Source of the DNA: VBWE01 sp943372645
GTDB taxonomy: Bacteria > Bacteroidota > Bacteroidia > Palsa-965
DNA length: 64,000 nucleotides
Assembly (NCBI GenBank): GCA_943372645.1
Contig: CALRZN010000004.1
Location: forward strand, 124,001 to 188,000
Direction of reading: 5' to 3'
The notes beneath the pieces were generated by a model. It did not search any database. It was not told where the DNA came from and was given only the letters and a program-made list of their open reading frames with translations. The translations under genes were made by a program, and so were the position numbers. Positions 33,634 to 42,294 of this stretch are shown here, piece by piece; the stretch's first letter is position 1, and the number at the start of each line of letters is the position of its first letter.

Positions 33634-34239
33634 ATGAACAGGAGAAATTTCATCCGCGATACGGCGATCACCGCTGTTTCACTTACCGCATTCGGAACCG
33701 TTGTGAAAGCCGCAGACGGCACCTTCGGCGGCGACTGTGATACCACGAACGATATTCTCGGTCCGTTTTACCGCCCCGATGCCCCGCTGCGCAGCGACCT
33801 CACGTACGAAGGACTTGCGGGCAACCGCATCACCGTTAAAGGAAAAGTGTTTCAGCCCGACTGCACCACGCCGCTCGCCAACGCACTGGTTGAAATATGG
33901 CACTGCGATACAGAAGGCAACTACGATAACGATACCTCTGCATACCGGCAGCGCGCCCGCTGGCTCACCAACGCGCAGGGCGAATTCAGTTTCAAAACCA
34001 TTTTACCGGGCAAGTACCTCAACGGTGAATTGTACCGGCCATCACACATTCATTTCCGGGTTTCAGAAACCGGGCATAAAGAACTTATTTCGCAGATTTA
34101 TTTCCAGGGCGATCCGCACATCACAAAAGATCCGTGGGCTTCGCAGCAGAAAGCGAAAGAACGCATCCTCGAAATACGCCCGGAAGACACGCACGGCAAC
34201 CTGGCTATTCAGTTTGATATTTATATGCGGAAGAAGTAA
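33634..34239 (+). CDS. Intradiol ring-cleavage dioxygenase-like protein, exported
   Basis: A 201-residue protein with a Tat-like N-terminus (NRRNFIRDTAITAVSLTAFG) and a dioxygenase C domain: EGLAGNRITVKGKVF, LVEIWHCDTEGNYDN near residue 88 and RPSHIHFRV near residue 135. In protocatechuate and catechol dioxygenases two Tyr and two His bind iron; YRP (residue 47), Y, and the HIH pair here are consistent. It may oxidise aromatic diols in the periplasm, though exported members of this subfamily have no proven substrate. It is 48 bases before the GrpB-like gene. Confidence 0.85.
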   Translation: MNRRNFIRDTAITAVSLTAFGTVVKAADGTFGGDCDTTNDILGPFYRPDAPLRSDLTYEGLAGNRITVKGKVFQPDCTTPLANALVEIWHCDTEGNYDNDTSAYRQRARWLTNAQGEFSFKTILPGKYLNGELYRPSHIHFRVSETGHKELISQIYFQGDPHITKDPWASQQKAKERILEIRPEDTHGNLAIQFDIYMRKK

Positions 34240-34287
34240 CGGGCTGAACCACGTCGTAAGTTGTATTTTTGCTGAAATAAATAGTTC

Positions 34288-34860
34288 ATGCAAAACTTCG
34301 ATCAGCTCACCCCGGAAGAACTCGGCAAACTGTTTCCCATCATCATGGCCGAAGCAGATGCTGCGTGGCCCGCGGTGTTTGAAGCGGAGAAAAACAAGTT
34401 GCTGCAACACCTGCCCCCGGAGCTCGTATTAAACATCGAACACATCGGCAGCACCGCGGTACCAGGCCTCGTCGCCAAACCCACGATTGATATTTTACTG
34501 CAGATTAATCAAACACCGGATGACCGCGAACAGGTAAAAGCCGCACTTGCCGCCACCGGTTACGAATGCCTTGATCGCCCCACCCTGCCCCCGCCCCACC
34601 TGGTGGCGATGAAAGGTTACGGACCAAACGGTTTTGAAGGACAGGCCGTGCATGTACACGTGCGGTATGCGGGTGAACAATCCGAACTGGTGTTCCGCGA
34701 TTACCTGCGCACGCATCCCGAAGCAGTTGCCGCTTACGAAAAACTGAAAAAGGATCTGGCCGTAACATTCCGTAACCACCGCGAACAGTATACGGAGAGC
34801 AAGACGGCGTTTATACAGGAAATGGTTAACTTAGCGAAAGCTGCTCCCGGTAAAAAATAA
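34288..34860 (+). CDS. GrpB family protein (UPF0157 nucleotidyltransferase fold)
   Basis: A 190-residue protein with the GrpB/UPF0157 signature IEHIGSTAVPGLVAKPTIDILL near residue 50 (interrupted here by neighbouring residues), including the nucleotidyltransferase-like GSTxVPG...KPxID pattern, and HVHVRY near residue 118. The biochemical role of the family is not established. It lies between the dioxygenase-like and sugar-dehydrogenase genes in the same direction, 12 bases before the latter. Confidence 0.88.
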   Translation: MQNFDQLTPEELGKLFPIIMAEADAAWPAVFEAEKNKLLQHLPPELVLNIEHIGSTAVPGLVAKPTIDILLQINQTPDDREQVKAALAATGYECLDRPTLPPPHLVAMKGYGPNGFEGQAVHVHVRYAGEQSELVFRDYLRTHPEAVAAYEKLKKDLAVTFRNHREQYTESKTAFIQEMVNLAKAAPGKK

Positions 34861-34871
34861 AATCTGCAATC

Positions 34872-36311
34872 ATGCCTTACCGGAAAATCCGTTTTCATTT
34901 ACTCGTGTTCGCGCTGTTCATCACCGCCACAGCCAACGCACAATACAACGTAACCAGTTTCATCGACAGCCTCGATCTGCCCATTGCTTTTGAATTTGCC
35001 CCCGACAGCCGCGTGTTTGTTACGCAGAAAGGAACGTACAACACGCCCGTGAGTAATGCCGAAATCCGCGTATATGATGCAAGCGGAAATTTCATCAGCA
35101 CGTTTTATGATTTCAGTGATTCGGTGGTAACTACGGGCGAATGCGGGCTGCTCGGCCTCGCGCTTGATCCGGATTTTGCGGCCAATCATTTTGTGTACAC
35201 CTACTACATTCATGGGCTGAACGGCGATACGGCTTTTCGCATTGTGCGGCTTACCGATGTGAACAATACCGGCACCAACCCCACCATTTTGTTTCATCAT
35301 CCGGCCACCACGCACCTCAACGCGCATGTGGCGGGCAACCTGCATTTCCGCAGCACGGAACCGAACAACATCTATTTTGTAATCGGTGAACTGAACGATT
35401 CCACCAACGCGCAGCCGCTCGATCGCCCGTATGGCAAGGTGCTGCGCATTACGAAAACCGGCGGCATTCCCACCGACAACCCGTTTTACGACGACGGCAA
35501 TCCGCTAACAGGAAATGACGACCGCATTTACAGTTATGGTCACCGCAACCCGTTTGAGTTTTGTTTCAGCCCGGTCTCCGATTCGCTGTACATTTCTGAA
35601 AACGGCCGCCTCGCGTGGGATGAAATAAACATGGGCCGCAAAGGTGCCAATTACGGCTGGCCCGCGTGTGAAGGTGCGTACGCCTGGAACTCCACCACGG
35701 TGGCGTGTAACAACCCGGCCTACACCAACCCCATCGCCGGGTTTAATCCAACCCTCGGCATCACCGGCATCACGTATTACCACAGCACCATCATGCCGGA
35801 GTTTGATCACCACCTGCTGCTTGCGGAATTTGATCACCACGATATTTATGACCTTACGCTCGGCAATGCGCCTTTCTACAACACGGTAACCGCACAGAGC
35901 GTGTGGTTGCCCAACGTGGCCGCCAACGGACTGAGCGCGCTACACCAGGGTCCGGACGGTTGTGTGTATGCAGGCGTGCTCGGCTTTTATCCGGGCGGAA
36001 AAATTATACGCATCTGTTCGTCGGGGGTGAACGTGCCGGAGCAGCCACAACCTTTACAAACGGCAACGCTGGCCCCGCAACCGTTTGCAGAAGAAACGAT
36101 GTTATCGTACAGCCTTGGTGAACGCACAGCTGTTACCATTTCACTGTTTGATATGTCGGGCAAACAACTGAAGGTACTTTTCAGCGGCGAACAAACCGCG
36201 GGCGTGCAGCAGTTTCAGATTCATGGAAGTGATGTTCCTGCTGCGGGGCTTTATTTTATCCGTATTACTACTGCTGCCACACAGCATGTACTGAAGCTGT
36301 CAAAAATCTAA
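34872..36311 (+). CDS. Secreted PQQ-type glucose/sorbosone dehydrogenase-like protein with T9SS domain
   Basis: A 479-residue protein with signal peptide (ends ATANAQ near residue 23), a GSDH six-bladed propeller (about residues 25-380: GLLGLALDPDFA, YSYGHRNPFEFCF, ISENGRLAWDEIN, GANYGWPACEG) and a C-terminal T9SS sorting domain (about 395-479, ending GLYFIRITTAATQHVLKLSKI, split by its turns). It may oxidise sugars or aldehydes at the cell surface with pyrroloquinoline quinone, as in the soluble glucose dehydrogenase family; many T9SS-linked members have no shown activity. It begins 12 bases after the GrpB gene. Confidence 0.9.
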   Translation: MPYRKIRFHLLVFALFITATANAQYNVTSFIDSLDLPIAFEFAPDSRVFVTQKGTYNTPVSNAEIRVYDASGNFISTFYDFSDSVVTTGECGLLGLALDPDFAANHFVYTYYIHGLNGDTAFRIVRLTDVNNTGTNPTILFHHPATTHLNAHVAGNLHFRSTEPNNIYFVIGELNDSTNAQPLDRPYGKVLRITKTGGIPTDNPFYDDGNPLTGNDDRIYSYGHRNPFEFCFSPVSDSLYISENGRLAWDEINMGRKGANYGWPACEGAYAWNSTTVACNNPAYTNPIAGFNPTLGITGITYYHSTIMPEFDHHLLLAEFDHHDIYDLTLGNAPFYNTVTAQSVWLPNVAANGLSALHQGPDGCVYAGVLGFYPGGKIIRICSSGVNVPEQPQPLQTATLAPQPFAEETMLSYSLGERTAVTISLFDMSGKQLKVLFSGEQTAGVQQFQIHGSDVPAAGLYFIRITTAATQHVLKLSKI

Positions 36312-36492
36312 TTGAATTTACTGATCCAACTTTTAGTAAAAGGCAACAATACACTTTTAAATGTATGTAATTTTCGTATATTTGATTGTTACATGAATAT
36401 TAAACATTAAATAACAAGCATTTATTCAAATCCAATAACGAAAGCAAACTACTTTATTTAATAATTATATAAAACGAAGGACTATTCGAGTT

Positions 36493-36939
36493 ATGAAGTA
36501 CGACAAATACCAGCTAGAATCTGATACTGATTTATTTCTGTTTGAGTTTGAAAGTGTTGGGCCCAAAGGAAAGATCAAAAAACTCGTTCAGTATACACCA
36601 ACCAACATAAAAGATATTTACAACCTGGGGTTCGGAGATAAAGATGAAACAACCGGAGATATTGACGATCGGATTGTTACAAATAACGGTGATAGTACGA
36701 AAGTGCTTGCAACAGTTGCGTCTACGGTTTAAGCGTTTACAAATAAATATCCGGAGGCATGGGTTTATGCACAGGGAAGCAACGACTCAAGAACACGAAT
36801 GTACCAAATCGGACTAAAATCGAATCTGGAAGAAATACAAACCGATTTTGAAATATTTGGGTTAAAGAATAACGAGTGGCATACATTCCAGAAAAACGAA
36901 TCCTATGATGCATTTTTAATTACCCGGAAAAAGTCGTAA
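36493..36939 (+). pseudogene. DUF6934-family gene interrupted by an in-frame stop
   Basis: The reading frame starts with MKYDKYQLESDTDLFLFEFES and continues in frame for 149 codons to TAA at 36937, but codon 80 (36730-36732) is TAA. After the stop the frame goes on with AFTNKYPEAWVYAQGSNDSRTR and ends DAFLITRKKS, clearly the rest of the same protein family, where this position is normally a sense codon. The gene is AT-rich compared with its neighbours. A 47-residue gene follows by 12 bases. It may be a recent loss by point mutation or, if translated, give two fragments. Confidence 0.75.
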
Positions 36940-36951
36940 ATTCGTACTATC

Positions 36952-37095
36952 ATGACTATCAAACAACTTAACACTTCAAAAACACCTATCGTCAAAATCA
37001 ACAAAACGTTGAACAAAGTGGCGAAGAAAGTGCTTTTCTCTGAAAAAGTTGCGGAAGCCAACCGTGTACTCAAAAAAGTTGGTCTGCCTAAATAA
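36952..37095 (+). CDS. Small basic partner protein of the DUF6934 locus
   Basis: A 47-residue protein (starts MTIKQLNTSKTP, ends VLKKVGLPK) with 12 lysines, starting 12 bases after the end of the broken DUF6934 frame. The arrangement of a DUF6934 gene followed by a short basic gene suggests a two-gene module, possibly a toxin-antitoxin type pair, but I know of no proof. Codon use and AT content match the DUF6934 part, not the flanks. Confidence 0.6.
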   Translation: MTIKQLNTSKTPIVKINKTLNKVAKKVLFSEKVAEANRVLKKVGLPK

Positions 37096-37158
37096 TTTCC
37101 CCGGCAATATGTTGCGTATCGCTGCAGCAAAGAACAACAGGGCTAAATTAATCAGCTA

Positions 37159-37254
37159 AAGTTCAATCCCGGCGATGTACCTGCTGCGGGCGTTTATTTC
37201 CTGGAAATAAAAACGACTTCCGACGTGCGTGTGCTGAAATTGGTGCGCATGTAA
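37159..37254 (+). pseudogene. Orphan tail of a T9SS sorting domain
   Basis: The frame reads KFNPGDVPAAGVYFLEIKTT and then SDVRVLKLVRM before a stop, which is the end of a type A T9SS sorting domain; compare SDVPAAGLYFIRITTAA at the end of the 34872 gene. There is no start and no upstream part: the frame is closed 15 bases upstream. It is a remnant of another T9SS gene or of a duplicated 3' end separated by insertion of the DUF6934 locus. Confidence 0.75.
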
Positions 37255-37299
37255 CTGCCGCGTTTGCAAATACATCTGTTTCTGCCCTATCTTTCGCGA

Positions 37300-39972
37300 A
37301 TGATAATCCATGCCAAGCGACTTTTGCTCCTGTCTGTATTTTTCATTTTTGTAACAGCGCCGTTACACGCACAATCGGCTTTGCAATTTGGCGGAACAAA
37401 TGCGTATGTAACATTCGGAAATACCTCCACACTCGGGTTGCCGCAGTTTACAATCGAATGTTGGTTTATGCGCAGCGGCAGCGGTGTTACAGCATCAACA
37501 GGTACAGGCGGTGTAGTTGCAGTTCCACTCGTAAGCAAAGGGCGGGGCGAAGCCGATGGCAGCAACCTTGACATGAACTGGTTTCTCGGCATACGCGGAA
37601 CGGATTCGGTACTCGTTGCTGACTTTGAAGAAATAACTCCAGGTCCTAATCCCGGACTTAATCACCCGGTTATCGGCATTACACCGCTGCTACGCAATGT
37701 ATGGTATCACGCAGCAGCCACATATAACGGCACAGCCTGGACGCTTTACCTCAACGGGCAAACGGAAGCACAAACCACCGTTGGTGTTACTCCGCAGTCG
37801 GGAAGCATTCAACACGCGGCCATCGCATCGGCACTCACTTCAACCGGCGCGCCTTCGGGTTATTTTCACGGCACGATAGATGAAGTGCGGATCTGGAATA
37901 CCGCACGTTCCCAGCAGCAGATTCAGAGCGGCATCAATCAGCAGATGAGCACACCACAGCCCGGACTTGTGGCCTGCTGGGGGTTAAACGAAGGCACGGG
38001 GACAACCACCGGCGATATTTCGGGCAACAATGTGGGTGGTTCCATACTGAACACAAACTGGAGCTGGACAGGCGGTGCGCCGTTTAACATTAATATTCCG
38101 CCAGCCCCGCCGATACCTGTTACTCCTGCTGACAACGCGACCTGTGTGCCCACCGTTGCTCCGCTGTATGCAACAGCTTCGGATGTTTCGGGAGGAACAC
38201 TTACGCTGAACTTTTACGGGCGGCCGGTTAATACCGATCCTGATTTTACCTTGCTCCCGATTCCTGATACGCAGTTTTACACGTCCGAACTGAATGGCGG
38301 TACCAATGCCCATTATAAAGCGCAAACCAACTGGATTGTGGCGAACCGCGTATCGCGAAACATTGTGTTCATTCCGCACCTCGGCGATTGTGTGCAGAAC
38401 GGTGACAATGGCGGCAACGATATCGAATGGAAACGTGCTGATACGGCAATGAAAATCATTGAAAATCCGGTTACAACCACACTGCCCGATGGTATTCCTT
38501 ACGGCATGAATGTAGGTAACCACGATCAGTCGCCGTTTGGTGATCCGAATGGCACCACTGCTTTTTTCAACCAGTATTTTGGTGCGGCGCGTTTCGCGGG
38601 GCGCAACTACTGGGGTGGCTGTTACGGGCAGGTGAACTGCGACAATAACTTCCAGCTGTTCAGTGCCGGATCGCTCGATTTTATTGCGATAAGTCTTGAA
38701 TATGATGTAACTGCCAACGCACTCGTACTGAACTGGGCCGACAGTTTATTAAACGCCTATCCCAACAGGCGCGGAATTATTTTCAGTCATTACCTGCTTG
38801 ATGCAGCGGGCACGTACAGCGCGCAGGGAACACTTACCTACAACGCACTGAAATCAAATCCGAATCTGTTCCTCATGCTGTGTGGCCACGTACCCAACGG
38901 CGAGGCCATGCGCAGCGATGTTTTTAATAACAACACCATTCGTACGTTGCTTTCCGACTACCAGTCGCGCAGCAATGGAGGCGATGGCTGGATGCGTATC
39001 ATGACTTTCAGTCCGTCGCTCAACCAGGTGGCTGTGCAAACCTATTCGCCCACCCTCAACCTGTTTGAAACCGATGCCAACAGCCAGTTTACCTTCAGTT
39101 ACGACATGGGGTTGCCCTGGCAACTGATCGGTTCAGTTACCATCAATTCGGGCGATACGGGAACGGTGAACTGGAACGGACTGAATTCCTATACAAACTA
39201 TGAATGGTACACCACGGTGAGTGATGGCAACACCACCGTTAACGGCCCGGTGCAACATTTCACAACGAATAACGGGAATGCCGTTAACCTGGGAAATAAC
39301 ATTGTGCAATGCGGCGGCACAGCCGTGCTTAATCCGCAAACGGCATGCACCAACTGCAGTTACCTGTGGAGCACAGGCGATACCACACTCGGGTTAACCG
39401 TTCAAACCAGCGGTATGTATGCGCTCACAGAAACGGATACCGCGGGTTGCACTGCACACGATTCGGTGAGCGTTATTATTCATCCGGTTCCTGTTGTACA
39501 AATGAATTTAACCCAGGATACCCTTTGCAGTACGGATATTCCACTCCTGTTATCGGGACTTCCGGGCGGAGGAATTTTTAACGGCCCCGGTGTAACCGGC
39601 AATCAGTTTAATCCGCAAACAGTGGGTACCGGTTCGTACACGCTTTATTACACCTCTACCGACAGCAACGGCTGCAGTAATTCCGACTCTGCCGTTGTAC
39701 GGGTTGAAATTTGTACAGACGTAACGGATAATCCGGTATATGCGCTGTATTGCGGGCCCAATCCGGCAAACGAACAGCTTACGGTTGTTGCACCCGCTGG
39801 TGCAGGTGAGCTGCGGATTGAACTGTGCAGCAGCGAAGGGCGTATCGTGCTGCGGCGGCGGTTTACAGGCAAAACGGTGCTGCCGGTAAAAACGATTCCT
39901 GCCGGTATGTACCTGCTGCGTATTTATTACGATACCGGGATGTTAACACAACGCGTGCTGATTGCGCATTAA
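37300..39972 (+). CDS. Secreted LamG-metallophosphoesterase protein with T9SS domain
   Basis: An 890-residue protein; start chosen at 37300 for the signal peptide (MIIHAKRLLLLSVFFIFVT, ends PLHAQ). Domains in order: LamG/concanavalin-like fold (about 25-240, FTIECWFMRSG, GTIDEVRIWNTARS), a calcineurin-like phosphoesterase domain (about 310-610, IPDTQFY, HLGDCVQNGDN, GNHDQSPF, FSHYLL, CGHVP), fibronectin/Ig-like linkers, and a T9SS sorting domain (last 80 residues, CGPNPANEQLTV to RVLIAH). The GD, GNHD and GH metal-binding motifs are intact, so the phosphoesterase may be active at the cell surface. Phosphate scavenging is a possible role. Confidence 0.9.
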   Translation: MIIHAKRLLLLSVFFIFVTAPLHAQSALQFGGTNAYVTFGNTSTLGLPQFTIECWFMRSGSGVTASTGTGGVVAVPLVSKGRGEADGSNLDMNWFLGIRGTDSVLVADFEEITPGPNPGLNHPVIGITPLLRNVWYHAAATYNGTAWTLYLNGQTEAQTTVGVTPQSGSIQHAAIASALTSTGAPSGYFHGTIDEVRIWNTARSQQQIQSGINQQMSTPQPGLVACWGLNEGTGTTTGDISGNNVGGSILNTNWSWTGGAPFNINIPPAPPIPVTPADNATCVPTVAPLYATASDVSGGTLTLNFYGRPVNTDPDFTLLPIPDTQFYTSELNGGTNAHYKAQTNWIVANRVSRNIVFIPHLGDCVQNGDNGGNDIEWKRADTAMKIIENPVTTTLPDGIPYGMNVGNHDQSPFGDPNGTTAFFNQYFGAARFAGRNYWGGCYGQVNCDNNFQLFSAGSLDFIAISLEYDVTANALVLNWADSLLNAYPNRRGIIFSHYLLDAAGTYSAQGTLTYNALKSNPNLFLMLCGHVPNGEAMRSDVFNNNTIRTLLSDYQSRSNGGDGWMRIMTFSPSLNQVAVQTYSPTLNLFETDANSQFTFSYDMGLPWQLIGSVTINSGDTGTVNWNGLNSYTNYEWYTTVSDGNTTVNGPVQHFTTNNGNAVNLGNNIVQCGGTAVLNPQTACTNCSYLWSTGDTTLGLTVQTSGMYALTETDTAGCTAHDSVSVIIHPVPVVQMNLTQDTLCSTDIPLLLSGLPGGGIFNGPGVTGNQFNPQTVGTGSYTLYYTSTDSNGCSNSDSAVVRVEICTDVTDNPVYALYCGPNPANEQLTVVAPAGAGELRIELCSSEGRIVLRRRFTGKTVLPVKTIPAGMYLLRIYYDTGMLTQRVLIAH

Positions 39973-40140
39973 ATTCCGGTGCGGCAATTTGCTGGTGCGG
40001 CAGGATGCGGGAAGTCATCGTAGTTAATGGAAGTGTAACCAATTCCTGATTCAGGGCAATCGCGTCTAAAATAATAGAAGAAAAATAGCATTATGGGATG
40101 ACTGCTGTTTTTCTTCGCTGGCAGATTCTTTACGTATTAC

Positions 40141-40341
40141 GATCGTACGGTTGATGCCGCCCTGTCTGGGCTCATTGGTTTTGTTAACATTCACTTCTGA
40201 CTTATGCCGTCCCGCTGGGACTACTCCCTATTCCGGTAATAAATCCGGACCAAAAAGTAGTACCGGCGGGACGGCATATAATAGAAAACAGTATTTGTGT
40301 TTGTGTTTGAGCCCCAGCGGGGCGGCATCAGCCGTACGATC
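40141..40341. repeat. Nested inverted-repeat element
   Basis: Outer arms GATCGTACGG.TGATGCCGCC (40141-40174) and complement (40308-40341), an inner pair ATGCCGTCCCGC (from 40204) against GCGGGACGGCAT (to 40277), and a central TCCGG/TCCGGA hairpin. It contains AGCCCCAGCGGGGCGGCAT, a word of the kind seen in intergenic repeats of several phyla. The remaining parts of the 515-base gap between the LamG gene and the PhnA gene (39973-40140 and 40342-40487) show no gene. Confidence 0.75.
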
Positions 40342-40487
40342 TGCTATCATCGTATGATTTACCTGCTTTTAAAATCATAATTCGAACTATTTTTTAGACC
40401 CGAGTGCCCTGATTCCTGATTCGTATCACCCCGCAACTTCTGCCCAAAACTGTTACATTTGCCGCCGCAACAGTAATAAAACATTCC

Positions 40488-41078
40488 ATGAGCATCGAAC
40501 AGCAACTTATTGAGCGCAGTGGCAACCAGTGCGAACTTTCGAAAAGCAAAGAAAACTTAACCGTTTACCACGTAGCGCCTTCGGATGCGAACGATGCGAA
40601 CAACACTATTTATATTTCAGCAAAATGCGTTGCGCAGCTTACCGGTGCAGAGGCAATGGATCCGAATTCGTGGCGCATATTGAATGAAACCATGTGGAGC
40701 GAAGTACCGGCCGTGCAGGTGGTGGCGTGGCGTGTCCTGAACCGCCTGAAAGACGAAGCCTGGGCCGCTGACGCGCTCGATATGCTGTACCTCGACGATG
40801 CGCTGCTGGAATGGGCCAAAGCCGGTGCCGCCGCCGTAGAAACCGACGCACCCGCCGAAGCCGATGTACACCGCGACAGCAACGGCACCGAACTGAAAAA
40901 CGGCGACTCCGTTACGCTCATCAAATCACTCGATGTGAAAGGCTCCTCCATCAACGCCAAGATGGGAACCGCCGTGCGCAACATCAAACTGGTGCATGAT
41001 AACACCGACCAGATTGAAGGCAAAGTGGACGGGCAGCAGATTGTGATATTGACGAAGTTTGTGCGGAAGACGGGGTAG
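40488..41078 (+). CDS. PhnA/YjdM family protein
   Basis: A 196-residue protein whose C-terminal 70 residues match the PhnA/YjdM beta barrel (residues 125-195: DSNGTELKNGDSVTLIKSLDVKG, then INAKMGTAVRNIKL, EGKVDGQQIVILTKFVRK). The name is historic; phosphonate use is not proven for this family. The N-terminal part (ERSGNQCELSKSKENLTVYHVAP) has a single Cys in place of the usual zinc-ribbon pairs. A 15-codon copy of its 3' end lies downstream at 42125-42169. Confidence 0.88.
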   Translation: MSIEQQLIERSGNQCELSKSKENLTVYHVAPSDANDANNTIYISAKCVAQLTGAEAMDPNSWRILNETMWSEVPAVQVVAWRVLNRLKDEAWAADALDMLYLDDALLEWAKAGAAAVETDAPAEADVHRDSNGTELKNGDSVTLIKSLDVKGSSINAKMGTAVRNIKLVHDNTDQIEGKVDGQQIVILTKFVRKTG

Positions 41079-41215
41079 AGCTGTTTGTTATTCCTGTTAA
41101 CAACCCGCGTGAACAATTTATTCATCGCAGGTGTTATTACCAGCAAAGAAGTTTAATAAATTTGCCCTACAATTCCAGTCAGAAAACGTTTAAATCCCTT
41201 AATCCGGATCCCGAT

Positions 41216-42061
41216 ATGAAAAAAAGTCTGTTCCTCCTGGCACTCCTGCTGGGGCTGATGTTTTTCGGCGCAGAAAACACCTTTGCACAGAAAGTAAAAT
41301 ACGATAACGACACAGTAAGTGTTGACGGCAAGCCATACGCGATTATGAAAAAGAAAAACGTTGGCCCCATGCGTAACGATTATGTGGTTAGTGCGCTTAC
41401 CGGAACCGAACTGATTTATTTCAAATCAGTATTACGAGACTGGTATGGAACCGGCTTCAAATATGGAAGCGGACAGGAAATGTTTTACGAGGTTAACTTC
41501 ATTGCCACCGGCAACAAGGCTGACCTGAAACACTACACGGGCAGCGGTTTTGCGAAACTGATCGTAGAAAACAACCTGGTGAAAGACAACGCCGTAGATG
41601 CAGAATCTGAAAAGCGGTTTATCCTCCTCAATAACGGATCACTGGCATCGGTACGCAATGCCACTCCTGCCGAACCGCAGCCGGCTGTTGTGGTAAATAT
41701 TAACAACAATGCAGGCGGCGCACCCGCAGGCGGAACTGCACCAGCCGCCACACCGGCACCGCCGAAATCCAAATCGCCAGTGGTAATCAAAGGCAACCAG
41801 ATTTTCCGCGACGATAAACTGATCGGTAAGTTCAAGCAAGACACAACTACTTCAACTTATTCGCAGAAATCAACTGTGATAACCGTATATTCGGAAGAAG
41901 GTGAAAAAGTAGCAGAAGCCTCTGCCCCGGTTATTAATCCGCAGGAATGGTCAATCAAAATTATAAGTGATAACAAAACCTATACGATTTTATTCGATGT
42001 ACCCACCGAACGGGAAAGCCTGTTCAAATGGTTATCCAATAAAAATTACCTGCCCAATTAA
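41216..42061 (+). CDS. Secreted protein of unknown function
   Basis: A 281-residue protein, start chosen at 41216 for the signal peptide (MKKSLFLLALLLGLMFFGA, ends NTFAQ). A first domain (about 25-150) and a C-terminal domain (about 200-281, SPVVIKGNQIFRDDKLIGKF) are joined by an A/P/G-rich linker (PAGGTAPAATPAPPKSK). The two domains share a similar start (DGKPYAIMKKK and RDDKLIGKFKQD). No family is recognised. It is followed by a terminator and lies between the PhnA gene and a copy of its 3' end. Confidence 0.7.
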   Translation: MKKSLFLLALLLGLMFFGAENTFAQKVKYDNDTVSVDGKPYAIMKKKNVGPMRNDYVVSALTGTELIYFKSVLRDWYGTGFKYGSGQEMFYEVNFIATGNKADLKHYTGSGFAKLIVENNLVKDNAVDAESEKRFILLNNGSLASVRNATPAEPQPAVVVNINNNAGGAPAGGTAPAATPAPPKSKSPVVIKGNQIFRDDKLIGKFKQDTTTSTYSQKSTVITVYSEEGEKVAEASAPVINPQEWSIKIISDNKTYTILFDVPTERESLFKWLSNKNYLPN

Positions 42062-42080
42062 GCAGATATAATATGCATTG

Positions 42081-42115
42081 AAGCCGCCGGTAAGCAATTA
42101 AGGGCGGCTTTTTTT
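42081..42115 (+). terminator. Rho-independent terminator
   Basis: AAGCCGCC and GGCGGCTT form a stem with a 14-base loop, followed by seven T. It ends the secreted-protein gene at 42061. Confidence 0.88.
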
Positions 42116-42124
42116 GTACCGCGT

Positions 42125-42169
42125 CAGCAGATTGTTATTCTGACGAAGTTTGTTCGGAAGACGGGGTAA
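42125..42169 (+). pseudogene. 3'-end fragment of a second PhnA gene
   Basis: The bases encode QQIVILTKFVRKTG and a stop, the same last 14 residues as the PhnA gene at 40488-41078. The two DNA segments differ at a few bases, mainly third positions, so the copy is not brand new. The upstream part of the copy is missing. It implies a tandem duplication or insertion around 41.1-42.1 kb. Confidence 0.75.
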
Positions 42170-42294
42170 CAAAATGTGATATTGACATCATGTTTCTTCA
42201 AAGGCCACAGGGATATCAGAACCTGTGGCTTTTGCGTTTTATATGAAAACATTCCTGAACGGCATGCGAATTTCATATTTTAGTCGTTCAATAG

